From the NCBI GenBank assembly GCA_020832565.1, contig JAFIEI010000042.1, positions 1 to 35,301 on the forward strand: a stretch of DNA of 35,301 nt, in the 5' to 3' direction. The notes below the pieces were generated by a model that made no database searches, had not been told where the DNA came from, and saw nothing but the letters and a program-made list of their open reading frames with translations. Below are positions 16,982 to 26,017 of this stretch, piece by piece. The position numbers were made by a program, and so were the translations under genes. This stretch comes from Salinarimonas sp. (lineage in GTDB: Bacteria; Pseudomonadota; Alphaproteobacteria; Rhizobiales; Beijerinckiaceae). Within the stretch, counting starts at the first letter, position 1; each line of letters starts with the position of its first letter.

Positions 16982-19063
16982 ATGAACCAGTTACGCGATC
17001 TCGCCGAGGCTGCCGGCCTCGTACTCGCCTGGACGGATTACCGCGGTGAGCGGCGCGAGGTCGGTGACGATACGTTACGCGCTGCCCTTTCGGCGATCGG
17101 CTATCCGGCCCGCTCGGATACGGAGATCGCAGAGAGTTTCGCCGCCCTGCACGCGCTGCAGTCGGGGGAGGGGTTGCGCTTTCTGACGACGGATTGCGGC
17201 GCGCCGACGCTCCTGCCGCCCGATCTCGCGCATCATGCGCTGGCGCAGCTGCGTCTGGAGAGCGGTGAGCGGCGTGAAATGCGGCTGTCGCCGAGTGCCG
17301 GCGGCATGACGATCCCGCCCATCCTCGAACCCGGCTATCACCGAGTCGAACTCGACGGCGAGGCCCTGACGCTCGCGGTGGCGCCGGCGCGCGCATACGG
17401 GCTCACCGATGCGATCGTCCAGGCCGATGGCGATGCGCGCAATACCTTCGGAGTCGCCGCGCAGATCTACTCCCTGCCGCCCACGCCTTATTCCAGCTTC
17501 GGCGATGCCGGTTCGCTTCGAGACTATGCCCGCGCCGTCGCGCAGGCGGGCGCCGATGTGCTCGCGATCAGCCCGACACATGCGCTCTACGCGGCAAATC
17601 CGGGCTGTTCGAGCCCCTATGCGCCCTCGACACGCCTGTTCCACAACGCGCTGCTGGCCGATCCGGAAGCGGTGTTCGATGCGCAATTCGCCGCGATCGC
17701 CCGCAATGATACGCCGGGGGCGCCGCTGATCGACTGGGCGCGTGAGGGGGCGGCCAAGCTCGAGGGGCTGCGCCGCCTCTACGAGCGCTTCGTGGCGGAG
17801 GGGCCGCCGGATCTGCGTGCCGATTTCGCGCGCTTTCGCACGGGACGTGGTGCGTTGCTCGAAGAGCACGCGACATACGAGGCGCTGCATGCGCATTTTG
17901 CCGGGGAACAGGGCGCGCCGCGCGGCTGGCAGGGCTGGCCGGAAGCCTATCGTCATCCGCAATCGCCCGCCGTCGCGGCCTTCGCGAACGAGCAATCCCA
18001 CGAGGTCGGCTTCCACGCCTTCCTGCAATGGCTCACCGAGCGCTCCCTCGCCAGCGCCCAGGTTGCCGCGCGCGATGCCGGGATGGCAGTCGGGCTGATC
18101 GCCGATCTCGCCGTGGGCATGGATGCCGGCGGCAGTCACGCCTGGAGCCATCCCGACGACATCCTGCAGGGCGTGAGTCTCGGCGCGCCGCCAGATCCGC
18201 TGGGCCCGCTCGGGCAGGATTGGGGGCTCACGACATTTTCGCCGAAGGCCCTGCGCGAACATGGCTTCGCGCCCTTCATCGCGACCCTGCGCTCAGCGAT
18301 GCGCACGGCGGGCGGGGTGCGCATCGACCATGTGATGGGGCTGTCGCGGCTGTGGCTCGTGCCCTGGGGCATGCCCTCGACCGAGGGCGTCTATCTGCAA
18401 TATCCCCTCGACGACATGCTGCGCATCGTCGCCCTCGAATCCCACCGCAACCGGGCCATCGTCATCGGCGAGGATCTCGGCACGGTGCCGGACGGATTTC
18501 GCGGGCGGATCGACCATGCGGGCATCCTGGGCATGCGGGTGCTGCTTTTCGAGCGCGAGCATGACGGGCGTTTCCGCGCGCCGGAGCATTGGGATGCGCA
18601 TGCGGTGGCGATGACCACCACGCATGATCTGCCAACGATTTCCGGCTGGTGGCAGGGCAACGACATCGCCTGGCGCGACCGGCTCGGGCAATTGCCCAGC
18701 ACGGAAGATGCCGGCGTGCAGATGGCGGAGCGCCAGTATGACCGGCTGCGCTTCTGGGAGAGCGCATCCGATTACGGCTTGACCCGCGAACCGGTTCCCG
18801 ATGTCGATCATCCCGATGCGGTGATCGATACGGCGCTCGATTACATCGCCCGCAGCGAGTCGACGCTCGCCATCGCGCCGGCGGAGGATATTGCCGGCGT
18901 TCGCGAGCAGCCGAACCTGCCCGGCACGATCGATACCCATCCCAACTGGCGTCGACGGCTCCCGGAGGATGCCGCAACGGGGCCCGTGGCCCGCGCGCGG
19001 CTGGCGCGGCTCGCGAAGGTGCGGCCGCGCCCGGTGGCACAGCGCGCAGAGGAGCCGCAATGA
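16982..19063 (+). CDS. malQ: 4-alpha-glucanotransferase (amylomaltase, GH77)
   Basis: A protein of 693 residues, essentially the length of E. coli MalQ. Catalytic residues are Asp449 in VRIDHVMGLSRLWLVPWG, Glu497 in VIGEDLGTVP and Asp549 in TTHDLPTISGWW. Each is offset by one from E. coli numbering as I recall it. The GH77 substrate-loop region EGVYLQYPLDDML is also present. It moves glucan segments between chains and so converts short maltodextrins, left by GlgX and TreY, into chains long enough to be reused. I use the ATG at 16982, 2 bp after treZ, with GGAGGAG at 16964-16970. The upstream extension of the frame overlaps treZ. Its place between treZ and treY supports a chain-recycling role in the trehalose branch. 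Confidence 0.95.
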   Translation: MNQLRDLAEAAGLVLAWTDYRGERREVGDDTLRAALSAIGYPARSDTEIAESFAALHALQSGEGLRFLTTDCGAPTLLPPDLAHHALAQLRLESGERREMRLSPSAGGMTIPPILEPGYHRVELDGEALTLAVAPARAYGLTDAIVQADGDARNTFGVAAQIYSLPPTPYSSFGDAGSLRDYARAVAQAGADVLAISPTHALYAANPGCSSPYAPSTRLFHNALLADPEAVFDAQFAAIARNDTPGAPLIDWAREGAAKLEGLRRLYERFVAEGPPDLRADFARFRTGRGALLEEHATYEALHAHFAGEQGAPRGWQGWPEAYRHPQSPAVAAFANEQSHEVGFHAFLQWLTERSLASAQVAARDAGMAVGLIADLAVGMDAGGSHAWSHPDDILQGVSLGAPPDPLGPLGQDWGLTTFSPKALREHGFAPFIATLRSAMRTAGGVRIDHVMGLSRLWLVPWGMPSTEGVYLQYPLDDMLRIVALESHRNRAIVIGEDLGTVPDGFRGRIDHAGILGMRVLLFEREHDGRFRAPEHWDAHAVAMTTTHDLPTISGWWQGNDIAWRDRLGQLPSTEDAGVQMAERQYDRLRFWESASDYGLTREPVPDVDHPDAVIDTALDYIARSESTLAIAPAEDIAGVREQPNLPGTIDTHPNWRRRLPEDAATGPVARARLARLAKVRPRPVAQRAEEPQ

Positions 19064-21762
19064 TCCCGCGCGCGACGTATCGCCTGCAATTCAATGCCGG
19101 CTTCACCTTTGCCGATGCGCAAGCGATCGTGCCGTATCTCGCCGGGCTCGGCATCAGTCATGTCTATGCTTCGCCGATCCTTTCCTCGCGCAGCGGCTCC
19201 TCGCACGGCTATGACGGCGTCGATCCGACCCGTGTCGACGAGGAACTGGGCGGCGAGCCGGGGCTGCGCGCACTCGTCGCGGAACTGCGCGCCCACGGCA
19301 TGGGGCTGATCGCCGATATCGTGCCCAATCACATGGCGGTGGGCGGCGCCGAGAACGCGTGGTGGCTCGACGTGCTCGAAAACGGGAAAGCGAGCCCCTA
19401 TGCCGCATTCTTCGACATCGATTGGGACACCGCCGACCCGGCGCTGCGCGGCAAGGTGCTGGCACCCTTTCTCGGCGAACCCTACGGAGCCGTGCTGGAA
19501 GCGGGAGATCTCGCCCTCGTCTTCGACGCGGCGCTCGAGAGTTTCGCGATCGCCTATCACCATCACCGTTTCCCGATCCGTCCGGAGGATTACCCAGCGA
19601 TCCTGCGCGCGGGCGGGGAGGAATTCGAGGCGCTGGCCGAGCGCTTCGAGGCGGCGGACGGGCGCGCGGGTTTCATCGAGGCCTGCCGGGTCACCGCCTC
19701 GATGGGCGACCGCCTCGACGCGGTGCTGGAAGCGCATCGCGATCCGCATATCCTGCACGAACTGTTGGAACGCCAGCATTTCAGGCTGGCCTGGTGGCGG
19801 GTTGCCGGCGACATGATCAACTGGCGCCGCTTCTTCGACATTACCGAGCTTGCGGGCCTGCGCGTCGAGGAGCCCCGCGTCTTCGACATGATCCACGGCA
19901 CGATCCTGCGGCTTTATCGCGAGGGGCTGGTCGATGGCGTGCGCATCGATCACATCGACGGCCTGCGCGATCCCGCCGGCTATTGCCACCGGCTTCGCGA
20001 GCGCCTCGACGAATTGACGCCGTTGCGTCCGGAGGAGGCGGTGCACGAGCGGGCCTGGCTGATCGTCGAGAAGATCCTTGGGCGCGACGAGACGCTGCCG
20101 CGCGACTGGGATTGCCACGGCACCACGGGCTACGAGTTCATGGATCGCGCCGGCGCCGTCCTCCACGATCCGCGCGCAGCCGATGTGCTTTCGGAATTGT
20201 GGAGCGAGGTCAGCGGGCGCTATCCCGATTTCGAGAGCGAGGAGGCGGATGCGCGAAACGAGCTGCTGGTACGCGATTTCTCCGGCCAGCTGGAGGCCTG
20301 CGCCTGCGCCTTCCATGCGATGACGCAGGCGGAGCTGGAGACGCGCGACATCACGCTTGCCAGCCTGCGCAGGGCTCTCACCGCGCTGATCGTGGCATTT
20401 CCGGTCTATCGCACCTATGCGACTGAAGGTGCCGCGCCCGGTTCCGACGCGCCACATCTCGCCGAGGCCGTCGCGGCGGCGCGGGAGATGAGCGCGCCGG
20501 GCGAGGCGGGGATCGTCGATCTGATCGCCGGCTGGCTATCGGGGATCGGCGGCGCGGACCCGCAGGCGCGCGGGGAGGCGGTGGCGCGCTTCCAGCAGCT
20601 CACCGCGCCGATCGCGGCGAAGGCCGTGGAGGATACCGCCTTCTATCGCTACGGGCGGCTGCTCTCGCGCAATGATGTCGGCTTCGACGTCACGGCGCTT
20701 GCCGTCGGGGTCGATGATTTCCACGCCGCGTCGGTGCAGGCCGCTGCACATTATCCCGACGGGATGGTCACCACCGCCACCCATGACCACAAGCGCGGCG
20801 AGGATGTGCGCGCGCGTCTGGCCGTGATCAGCGAGGATCCCGGCAGCTGGGGCGAGGCAGTGGCGGAATGGTTCGAGCGCAACCGCCGCATCGCGACCGA
20901 GATGATCGATCCGGCCGATGAATACACGCTGTATCAGATGATGGCCGGCGCCTGGCCCCTCGACCTGCCGCCCGACGATGCGCAGGGGCTCGCCGCCTTC
21001 CGTGATCGGCTCGCCGGCTGGCAGGAAAAGGCCTTGCGCGAGGCCAAGCTGCGCTCGTCATGGCGCGCGCCGGACGGCGAATACGAAGGCGCCTGCCGGG
21101 CCTTTCTGGAGACGATCATCGATCCGGATCGCAGCCTCCCGTTCCTCGAGGCGATGCACGGCTATGTGCAGCAGATCGCGCCTGCCGGTGCCCTGAACGG
21201 GCTGACCCAGGCCTTCCTGCGCAACCTCGCGCCGGGTGTGCCGGATCTCTATCAGGGTTGCGAATTCTGGGATTTCTCGCTGGTCGATCCCGATAATCGT
21301 CGCCCGGTCGATTATGCGGCACGGATCAAGGCTCTGGGCGAGGGCGCGGCGCTTCCGGCGCTCATGCCGCATTGGCGCGACGGGCGCATCAAGCAGGCGC
21401 TGATCGCGCGGCTGCTGAACCTGCGTGCCGAGGCCCCGGCGCGTTTTGCGCGCGGCGATCACGTGCCACTGGAGGTCGCGGGAGCCCGCGCGGGCAACGT
21501 CATCGCATTCGCGCGACGTTTCTCTTCCTCGCTGCTCATCGCCGTCGCGCCCCGCTGCACGAGTGCCGCGATCGAGCCCGGCGGCGCACCGCTGCCTGAT
21601 CCGCAATGGTGGCAGGATACGCGCATCTTGATCCCGCCGGACATGATCGGCACTCCGATGCGCGACGGTTGGGGCGACGGCGCCGAGGTCGCCCTCGACG
21701 GCGAGATCGCGCTCAGCGAACTTCTGGCCGATCTTCCGTTCGGCCTCAAACTGAGCGCGTGA
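19060..21762 (+). CDS. treY: Malto-oligosyltrehalose synthase
   Basis: A protein of 900 residues, within the large size range of TreY. The N-terminus has the family signature RATYRLQFNAGFTFADA, followed by SHVYASPIL and the loop SSHGYDGVDP. The GH13_26 catalytic residues are Asp297 in GVRIDHIDGLRDP, Glu337 in LIVEKILG and Asp576 in ATHDHKRGEDVRARL. It turns the reducing-end alpha-1,4 bond of a maltodextrin into the alpha,alpha-1,1 bond of trehalose; TreZ then releases the disaccharide. The ATG overlaps the malQ stop (ATGA) and follows GAGGAG at 19049-19054. It is the last gene of the operon and converges on glcF with only 27 bp between stops. I saw no convincing terminator there, only the small palindrome CGTGATCACG overlapping the stop. 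Confidence 0.97.
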   Translation: MIPRATYRLQFNAGFTFADAQAIVPYLAGLGISHVYASPILSSRSGSSHGYDGVDPTRVDEELGGEPGLRALVAELRAHGMGLIADIVPNHMAVGGAENAWWLDVLENGKASPYAAFFDIDWDTADPALRGKVLAPFLGEPYGAVLEAGDLALVFDAALESFAIAYHHHRFPIRPEDYPAILRAGGEEFEALAERFEAADGRAGFIEACRVTASMGDRLDAVLEAHRDPHILHELLERQHFRLAWWRVAGDMINWRRFFDITELAGLRVEEPRVFDMIHGTILRLYREGLVDGVRIDHIDGLRDPAGYCHRLRERLDELTPLRPEEAVHERAWLIVEKILGRDETLPRDWDCHGTTGYEFMDRAGAVLHDPRAADVLSELWSEVSGRYPDFESEEADARNELLVRDFSGQLEACACAFHAMTQAELETRDITLASLRRALTALIVAFPVYRTYATEGAAPGSDAPHLAEAVAAAREMSAPGEAGIVDLIAGWLSGIGGADPQARGEAVARFQQLTAPIAAKAVEDTAFYRYGRLLSRNDVGFDVTALAVGVDDFHAASVQAAAHYPDGMVTTATHDHKRGEDVRARLAVISEDPGSWGEAVAEWFERNRRIATEMIDPADEYTLYQMMAGAWPLDLPPDDAQGLAAFRDRLAGWQEKALREAKLRSSWRAPDGEYEGACRAFLETIIDPDRSLPFLEAMHGYVQQIAPAGALNGLTQAFLRNLAPGVPDLYQGCEFWDFSLVDPDNRRPVDYAARIKALGEGAALPALMPHWRDGRIKQALIARLLNLRAEAPARFARGDHVPLEVAGARAGNVIAFARRFSSSLLIAVAPRCTSAAIEPGGAPLPDPQWWQDTRILIPPDMIGTPMRDGWGDGAEVALDGEIALSELLADLPFGLKLSA

Positions 21763-21789
21763 TCACGTCCGCGGCGCTGCGGAAGGCAC

Positions 21790-23094
21790 TCAACCCAGCG
21801 CTTTCGGGCGCGGGCCGCCGGTGGCCCAGTCGAGCAGTTCGGCGGTGTGGACGATGGGGATTTCGGTGCCTTTGCCGATCTGCGTCATGCAGCCGATATT
21901 GCCGGTGGCAATGATATCGGGACGGGTGCGCTCGATATTGGCGACCTTGCGGGCGCGCAGCTGCTCGGCGATTTCCGGCTGGAGGATGTTGTAGGTCCCC
22001 GCCGAGCCACAGCAGATATGGCTCTCGGGCACGTCTTTCACCTTGAAACCCGCCTTCTTCAGAAGCTTCTTGGGCGCCTCGCGGATCTGCTGGCCGTGCT
22101 GCATCGAGCAGGCGGAATGGTAGGCGACGGTGAGCTTGTCCGCCTCGCCCGTGGGTTCCAGCGTCAGCGTTTCCAGATATTCCGTGATGTCTTTCGCCAT
22201 CGCCGAGACCCGGGCCGCCTTCTCGGCATATTCCGGGTCCTCGCGGAACATGTGGCCGTAATCCTTGATCGTGGTGCCGCAGCCCGACGCGGTGATGATG
22301 ATGGCGTCGAGGCCGTTTTCCTCGCTCTCCCTGATCCAGGCATCGATATTGCGGCGGGCGAAGACGTGGCTGTCCTCGGTGCGGCCCATATGATGCACCA
22401 GCGCGCCGCAGCAGCCTTCGCCGGCGACCTGCGTGACGGTGACGCCGTGGCGGTTGAGCAGGCGGATCGTCGCCTCGTTGATGCCGGGATCGAGCACGGT
22501 CTGCGCACAGCCCTGCAGGATCGCGACGCGCGCGCGTTCTTCGCCCGAAGCGGCGAACACTCCCGGCCCCTCCTGTGCCGAGCGCGTGGGCAGGCGGGCA
22601 GGTGCGAGGTCGAGCATCGCCCCCATGCGCGGCCCGACCTTCGGCAGCGCCTGCGCCACGCCCTTGAAGGGCTTTGCGAGGAAGGCGCCGAACAATGCGA
22701 GGCGGAAGCGTCCCGGATAGGGCAGGATCGCCGAGAGCAGGTTGCGCATCATGCGATCATGCCAGGGGCGCTGGTAGGTCTCCTCGATATGGGCGCGGGC
22801 ATGGTCGACGAGATGCATGTAGTGCACGCCGGAGGGGCAGGTGGTCATGCAGGAGAGGCAGGACAGGCAACGGTCGATATGGGTGACGACCTGTTCGGAG
22901 GCCGGCTTGTCGTTCTCCAGCATGTCCTTCATCAGGTAGATGCGCCCGCGCGGGCTGTCGAGCTCGTCGCCCAGAAGCAGATAGGTCGGACAGGTCGCGG
23001 TGCAGAACCCGCAATGCACGCAGGTGCGCAGGATCGCCTCCGATTCCCGCATATCCGGATTTTCGAGCAGTTCGGGCGCAAAATTGGTCTGCAT
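21790..23094 (-). CDS. glcF: Glycolate oxidase iron-sulfur subunit
   Basis: A protein of 434 residues. Two ferredoxin-type [4Fe-4S] motifs lie near the N-terminus: Cys25, 28, 31 and 35 ([12 protein letters not shown]) and Cys76, 79, 82 and 86 ([12 protein letters not shown]). Two C-terminal CCG-type motifs follow ([13 protein letters not shown] and [12 protein letters not shown]), as in GlcF and related DUF224 proteins. It passes electrons from the flavin subunits GlcD and GlcE towards the respiratory chain at the membrane. It is the last gene of glcDEF, 43 bp after glcE. I see no strong ribosome-binding site before the ATG at 23094, so translation may depend on the upstream gene. Confidence 0.95.
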   Translation of the reverse strand: MQTNFAPELLENPDMRESEAILRTCVHCGFCTATCPTYLLLGDELDSPRGRIYLMKDMLENDKPASEQVVTHIDRCLSCLSCMTTCPSGVHYMHLVDHARAHIEETYQRPWHDRMMRNLLSAILPYPGRFRLALFGAFLAKPFKGVAQALPKVGPRMGAMLDLAPARLPTRSAQEGPGVFAASGEERARVAILQGCAQTVLDPGINEATIRLLNRHGVTVTQVAGEGCCGALVHHMGRTEDSHVFARRNIDAWIRESEENGLDAIIITASGCGTTIKDYGHMFREDPEYAEKAARVSAMAKDITEYLETLTLEPTGEADKLTVAYHSACSMQHGQQIREAPKKLLKKAGFKVKDVPESHICCGSAGTYNILQPEIAEQLRARKVANIERTRPDIIATGNIGCMTQIGKGTEIPIVHTAELLDWATGGPRPKALG

Positions 23095-23137
23095 GGGTGC
23101 GACTCACAAATCGGGTAACGGGCGCGTGTGATCCGGC

Positions 23138-24325
23138 TCAGATGCCGGCATACATCCGCCCGGGATTGAAGATGCCGTCAGGATCGAAGCGGTTCTTGAT
23201 CTCGCGCGAGATCCGCATCAGCGGCTCGGGCAGGGGTTCGAACACGTCGATGGCGGCGCGCAGTTCGGGCGGGGCGCGCATCAGCGTGGCGTGGCCGCCA
23301 TGGGTCCTGGTGGCAGCGCGGACATGCGCGGCAGCCGCGTCATCCGCCGGGGTCGCGATCCAGATCAGCCCGCCGCCCCAGTCGAAATAGTGCCGGCCCT
23401 GGACCTTCGAGCGGATTGCGGCGGCGAGCGCCGGTCCGGCGCCCGGGCGCGTCGAGATCCGCCAGATCGCATGATCGGCGAGCGCGATCAGCGGTGCCCC
23501 GTCGCGCAGGCCGCGCCAGAGCGAATCGCCGCTCTCGTGTGCCAGAACCGCCGGATCGCCGTAATCGGCGAGCGCCTCGCGCAATTCGCCGAGCCGGTAA
23601 TCGACGGAGGACTCGAACCCCTCGATGCGGATCAGCGTCTGGGCGGTCTGATAGCCTTCACCGACGGGAACATGCGCCGCACCCGTCACCTCGAAGGGCG
23701 AGCCCAGCGCCTCCGACAGAGCGGCGACGGCGCGTTCGTCGTCGAGGCCGGAATAGAGCAGGGTGGTCGAGGTTTCCGGGATCGGCAGCACCTTGAAGAT
23801 CACTTCCGTGAGCAGCCCCAGCGTGCCCCAGGAGCCGCCCATGAGCTTGACCAGATCGAGCCCGGTGACATTCTTCATCACCCGCCCGCCATTCTTGACG
23901 ATCTCGCCATGGCCGTTGACGAAGCGCACGCCGATCAGCGCGTCGCGCGCGGCCCCCGCCATGATCCGGCGCGGCCCGGAGAGATTGGCCGCGGCCACCC
24001 CGCCGATCGTGGGCTCGCCTTCGGTGCCGAGCAGCGCGCGGTAATCCGGTGGCTCGAAGGCCAGGCGCTGGCCCTTTTCTGCGAGCGCCGCCTCGATCTC
24101 CGCCAGCGGCGTCCCCGCCTTTGCGCCGATCACCAGTTCCGCCGGCTCGTAGAGGGTAATGCCCTTGAGCTTGCGCGAGGTCAGCGTTGCCGCCGCCTGG
24201 ACCGGTCGCCCGATCCCCGCCTTGGTATCCCCGCCGGCAAGGCACAGCGGCATGCGGTCCGCGCGCGCTGTCGCCACGATTTCCGCAACGGCTTCCTCGC
24301 TCGCCGGTTCATGCATGCTGGTCAT
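23138..24325 (-). CDS. glcE: Glycolate oxidase FAD-binding subunit
   Basis: A protein of 395 residues with the PCMH-type FAD-binding domain in shortened GlcE form. It has PLCLAGGDTKAGIGRPV (about 26-42), then the flavin-binding GEPTIGGVAAANLSGPRR and MKNVTGLDLVKLMGGSWGTLG. The C-terminal PEPLMRISREIKNRFDPDGI resembles the end of GlcD. GlcE works with GlcD and GlcF to oxidise glycolate to glyoxylate. I use the ATG at 24325, preceded by a GGAAAGG-like site. The longer frame reads through the hairpin repeat upstream and is not family-like. It lies between glcD and glcF, separated from glcD by 105 bp that contain the dispersed repeat. Confidence 0.94.
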   Translation of the reverse strand: MTSMHEPASEEAVAEIVATARADRMPLCLAGGDTKAGIGRPVQAAATLTSRKLKGITLYEPAELVIGAKAGTPLAEIEAALAEKGQRLAFEPPDYRALLGTEGEPTIGGVAAANLSGPRRIMAGAARDALIGVRFVNGHGEIVKNGGRVMKNVTGLDLVKLMGGSWGTLGLLTEVIFKVLPIPETSTTLLYSGLDDERAVAALSEALGSPFEVTGAAHVPVGEGYQTAQTLIRIEGFESSVDYRLGELREALADYGDPAVLAHESGDSLWRGLRDGAPLIALADHAIWRISTRPGAGPALAAAIRSKVQGRHYFDWGGGLIWIATPADDAAAAHVRAATRTHGGHATLMRAPPELRAAIDVFEPLPEPLMRISREIKNRFDPDGIFNPGRMYAGI

Positions 24326-24376
24326 GCGCGACACCTTTCCGGTTTGATTGTCGTGGCGGGATGATACCGATCGACT

Positions 24377-24411
24377 CCCTCTCCTCAGGGGAGGGATCAA
24401 GGGTGGGGTGA
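24377..24411. repeat. Dispersed hairpin repeat, copy 2, inside the glc operon
   Basis: CCCTCTCC (24377-24384) pairs with GGGGAGGG (24388-24395) across the loop TCA, with one G-U pair. The tail TCAAGGGTGGGGTGA follows. Compared with copy 1 at 4058-4095, the hairpin type, the tail core AGGGTGGGG and the orientation are shared. It sits in the glcD-glcE spacer, where the RNA hairpin could limit read-through or protect mRNA ends. Confidence 0.6.
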
Positions 24412-24430
24412 ACCCGCAACACCTGCGCAA

Positions 24431-25864
24431 TCATGCCGCGTCCCGCCCTTCGAGGGGGAAGACCTTGGCGGAGTTGAGCAGCCAGCCGGGATCGAAGACG
24501 CCGCGCACGCGCAGTTGCTGGGCGAGATCCTGCTTGTTGTACTGGTAGGTCATCAGGTCGCGCTTCTCGATCCCGACGCCGTGCTCGCCGGTGAGGCAGC
24601 CGCCGACTTCGACGCAGAGCTTGAGAATATCTGAGCCGGCATCCTCGGCTTTCTGCATATCGCCGGGCTTGGCCGCGTCGAACATCACCAGTGGATGCAG
24701 GTTGCCGTCGCCGGCATGGAAGACGTTGGCGACGCCCAGCCCGTAGGATTTGACGATCTCGTCGATGCGCTTGAGCACATGCGGCAGCTGGCCGGTGGGG
24801 ATGGTGCCGTCCATGCAGATGTAATCGGCGATGCGCCCGGTGGCGCCGAAGGCGGATTTGCGGCCCTTCCAGATCGCGGCGGATTCCGCTTCCGATTGCG
24901 CCACCCTCAGAGTCTGTGGCGAGAAATCTTCCGCGATGGCGACGATGCGCCCCAGCTGGTCCTCGATCTCCTCGTCCGAACCCTCGACCTCGACGATCAG
25001 CATCGCCTCCACATCGAGCGGATAGCCCGCCTTGGCGAAGGCCTCGCAAACCTGGATGGCCGGGCGGTCCATATATTCCAGCGCCACGGGGATGATCCCG
25101 GCGCCGATGATTGCGGCGACGCAGGCGCCTGCGGTCTCGGCCGAATCGAAGCCGATCAGGGCCGGGCGCGCGCCCTCGGCCTGGCGCAGGATGCGCACGG
25201 TCGCCTCGGTGACGATGCCGAGCTGGCCCTCGGAGCCGGTGATCAGGCCGAGCAGGTCGTAGCCCGGTGCATCGAGATGCGCGCCGCCGAGCTCCACGAT
25301 GGTGCCGTCGACGAGCACCATGGTGACGCCGAGCAGGTTGTTGGTGGTGACGCCGTATTTCAGGCAATGCGCCCCGCCGGAATTCATCGCGATATTGCCC
25401 GCAATGGTGCAGGCGAGCTGGCTCGACGGGTCGGGGGCGTAAAAGAAGCTCTCATGCGCCACCGCGCCGCTGATCGCGAGATTGGTGATGCCGGACTGGA
25501 CGCGCGCATAGCGGTCGGCGAAATTCATCTCGATGACATCGGCGAGCTTGGCCACGCCGATCACCACCGCATCCTCCTGCGGGATGGCGCCGCCGGCCAG
25601 CGACGTACCGGCGCCGCGCGCGACCACCTTGACGCCGTTCTCGTGGCAGTAGCGCATGACGTCGGAGACCTCCTGCGTCGAGCGCGGCAAGGCGACGGCG
25701 AGCGGCATCTTGCGATAGGAGGTCAGCGCGTCGGTATCATAGGCGCGCCGCTCGTCCTCGGATGTGATGAGGCAATCCGGCGGCAGGATCTGCGCCAGCC
25801 CGGCGATGATCTCGTCGCGCCGCGCCAGAATCCCGGCATCGGGTGTGGGGAAAGCGATCGACAT
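24431..25864 (-). CDS. glcD: Glycolate oxidase FAD-linked subunit
   Basis: A protein of 477 residues. The PCMH-type FAD domain contains ARGAGTSLAGG (82-92), then SGITNLAISGAV, TIAGNIAMNSGGAHCLKYG and GSEGQLGIVTEATVRI. The C-terminal FAD-oxidase domain carries VFHAGDGNLHPLVMF and GGCLTGEHGVGIEKRDLM, both typical of GlcD. It oxidises glycolate (possibly also D-lactate) to the 2-oxo acid; the flavin electrons leave through GlcF. I use the ATG at 25864 because GGGAGGAC precedes it. The frame stays open far upstream across the divergent regulator gene, but that is antisense sequence. It is the first gene of glcDEF and divergent from a LysR-type regulator. Confidence 0.95.
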   Translation of the reverse strand: MSIAFPTPDAGILARRDEIIAGLAQILPPDCLITSEDERRAYDTDALTSYRKMPLAVALPRSTQEVSDVMRYCHENGVKVVARGAGTSLAGGAIPQEDAVVIGVAKLADVIEMNFADRYARVQSGITNLAISGAVAHESFFYAPDPSSQLACTIAGNIAMNSGGAHCLKYGVTTNNLLGVTMVLVDGTIVELGGAHLDAPGYDLLGLITGSEGQLGIVTEATVRILRQAEGARPALIGFDSAETAGACVAAIIGAGIIPVALEYMDRPAIQVCEAFAKAGYPLDVEAMLIVEVEGSDEEIEDQLGRIVAIAEDFSPQTLRVAQSEAESAAIWKGRKSAFGATGRIADYICMDGTIPTGQLPHVLKRIDEIVKSYGLGVANVFHAGDGNLHPLVMFDAAKPGDMQKAEDAGSDILKLCVEVGGCLTGEHGVGIEKRDLMTYQYNKQDLAQQLRVRGVFDPGWLLNSAKVFPLEGRDAA

Positions 25865-25891
25865 ATGTCCTCCCGTCCAACGGAACGTCGG

Positions 25892-25924
25892 TGCGTTTTC
25901 TTTGCAATATAGCGCGAAAACGCA
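25892..25924 (-). promoter_or_regulatory. glcD promoter -10 flanked by a 9-bp inverted repeat (likely operator)
   Basis: TGCGTTTTC (25892-25900) and GAAAACGCA (25916-25924) form a perfect inverted repeat with a 15-base spacer. Between the arms, read on the minus strand, lies TATATT (25906-25911), a good -10 hexamer about 42 bp before the glcD start codon. No good -35 element is visible (CTGCAC at the right distance). A weak -35 with a strong -10 is common at promoters that need an activator. The repeat could bind the LysR-type regulator encoded next door, or a repressor. Confidence 0.5.
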
Positions 25925-25964
25925 GGCTGTGCAGGTGACGAGATCGCGGTAGATTATTTCCATA

Positions 25965-25989
25965 AATGAAAAAATCGCCGAATGAAAAA
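25965..25989 (+). promoter_or_regulatory. Direct repeat upstream of the LysR-type regulator gene
   Basis: AATGAAAAA occurs at 25965-25973 and again at 25981-25989, 16 bp apart, in an AT-rich stretch just before the regulator's ribosome-binding site. The first copy overlaps an imperfect TTTC/GAAA dyad (from 25957). It may be an autoregulatory site for the regulator; this is inference from position only. Confidence 0.25.
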
Positions 25990-26017
25990 GTACCATGCGG
26001 CGAATCAGGGGGACGTG

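Noticed and set aside
21847-25912. Long plus-strand open frames opposite glcF, glcE and glcD (for example 21847-23118, 23291-24364, 24695-25912)
   Set aside because: They are GC-bias shadows of glcFED; the sense strand carries cysteine clusters and FAD motifs and these frames carry none.
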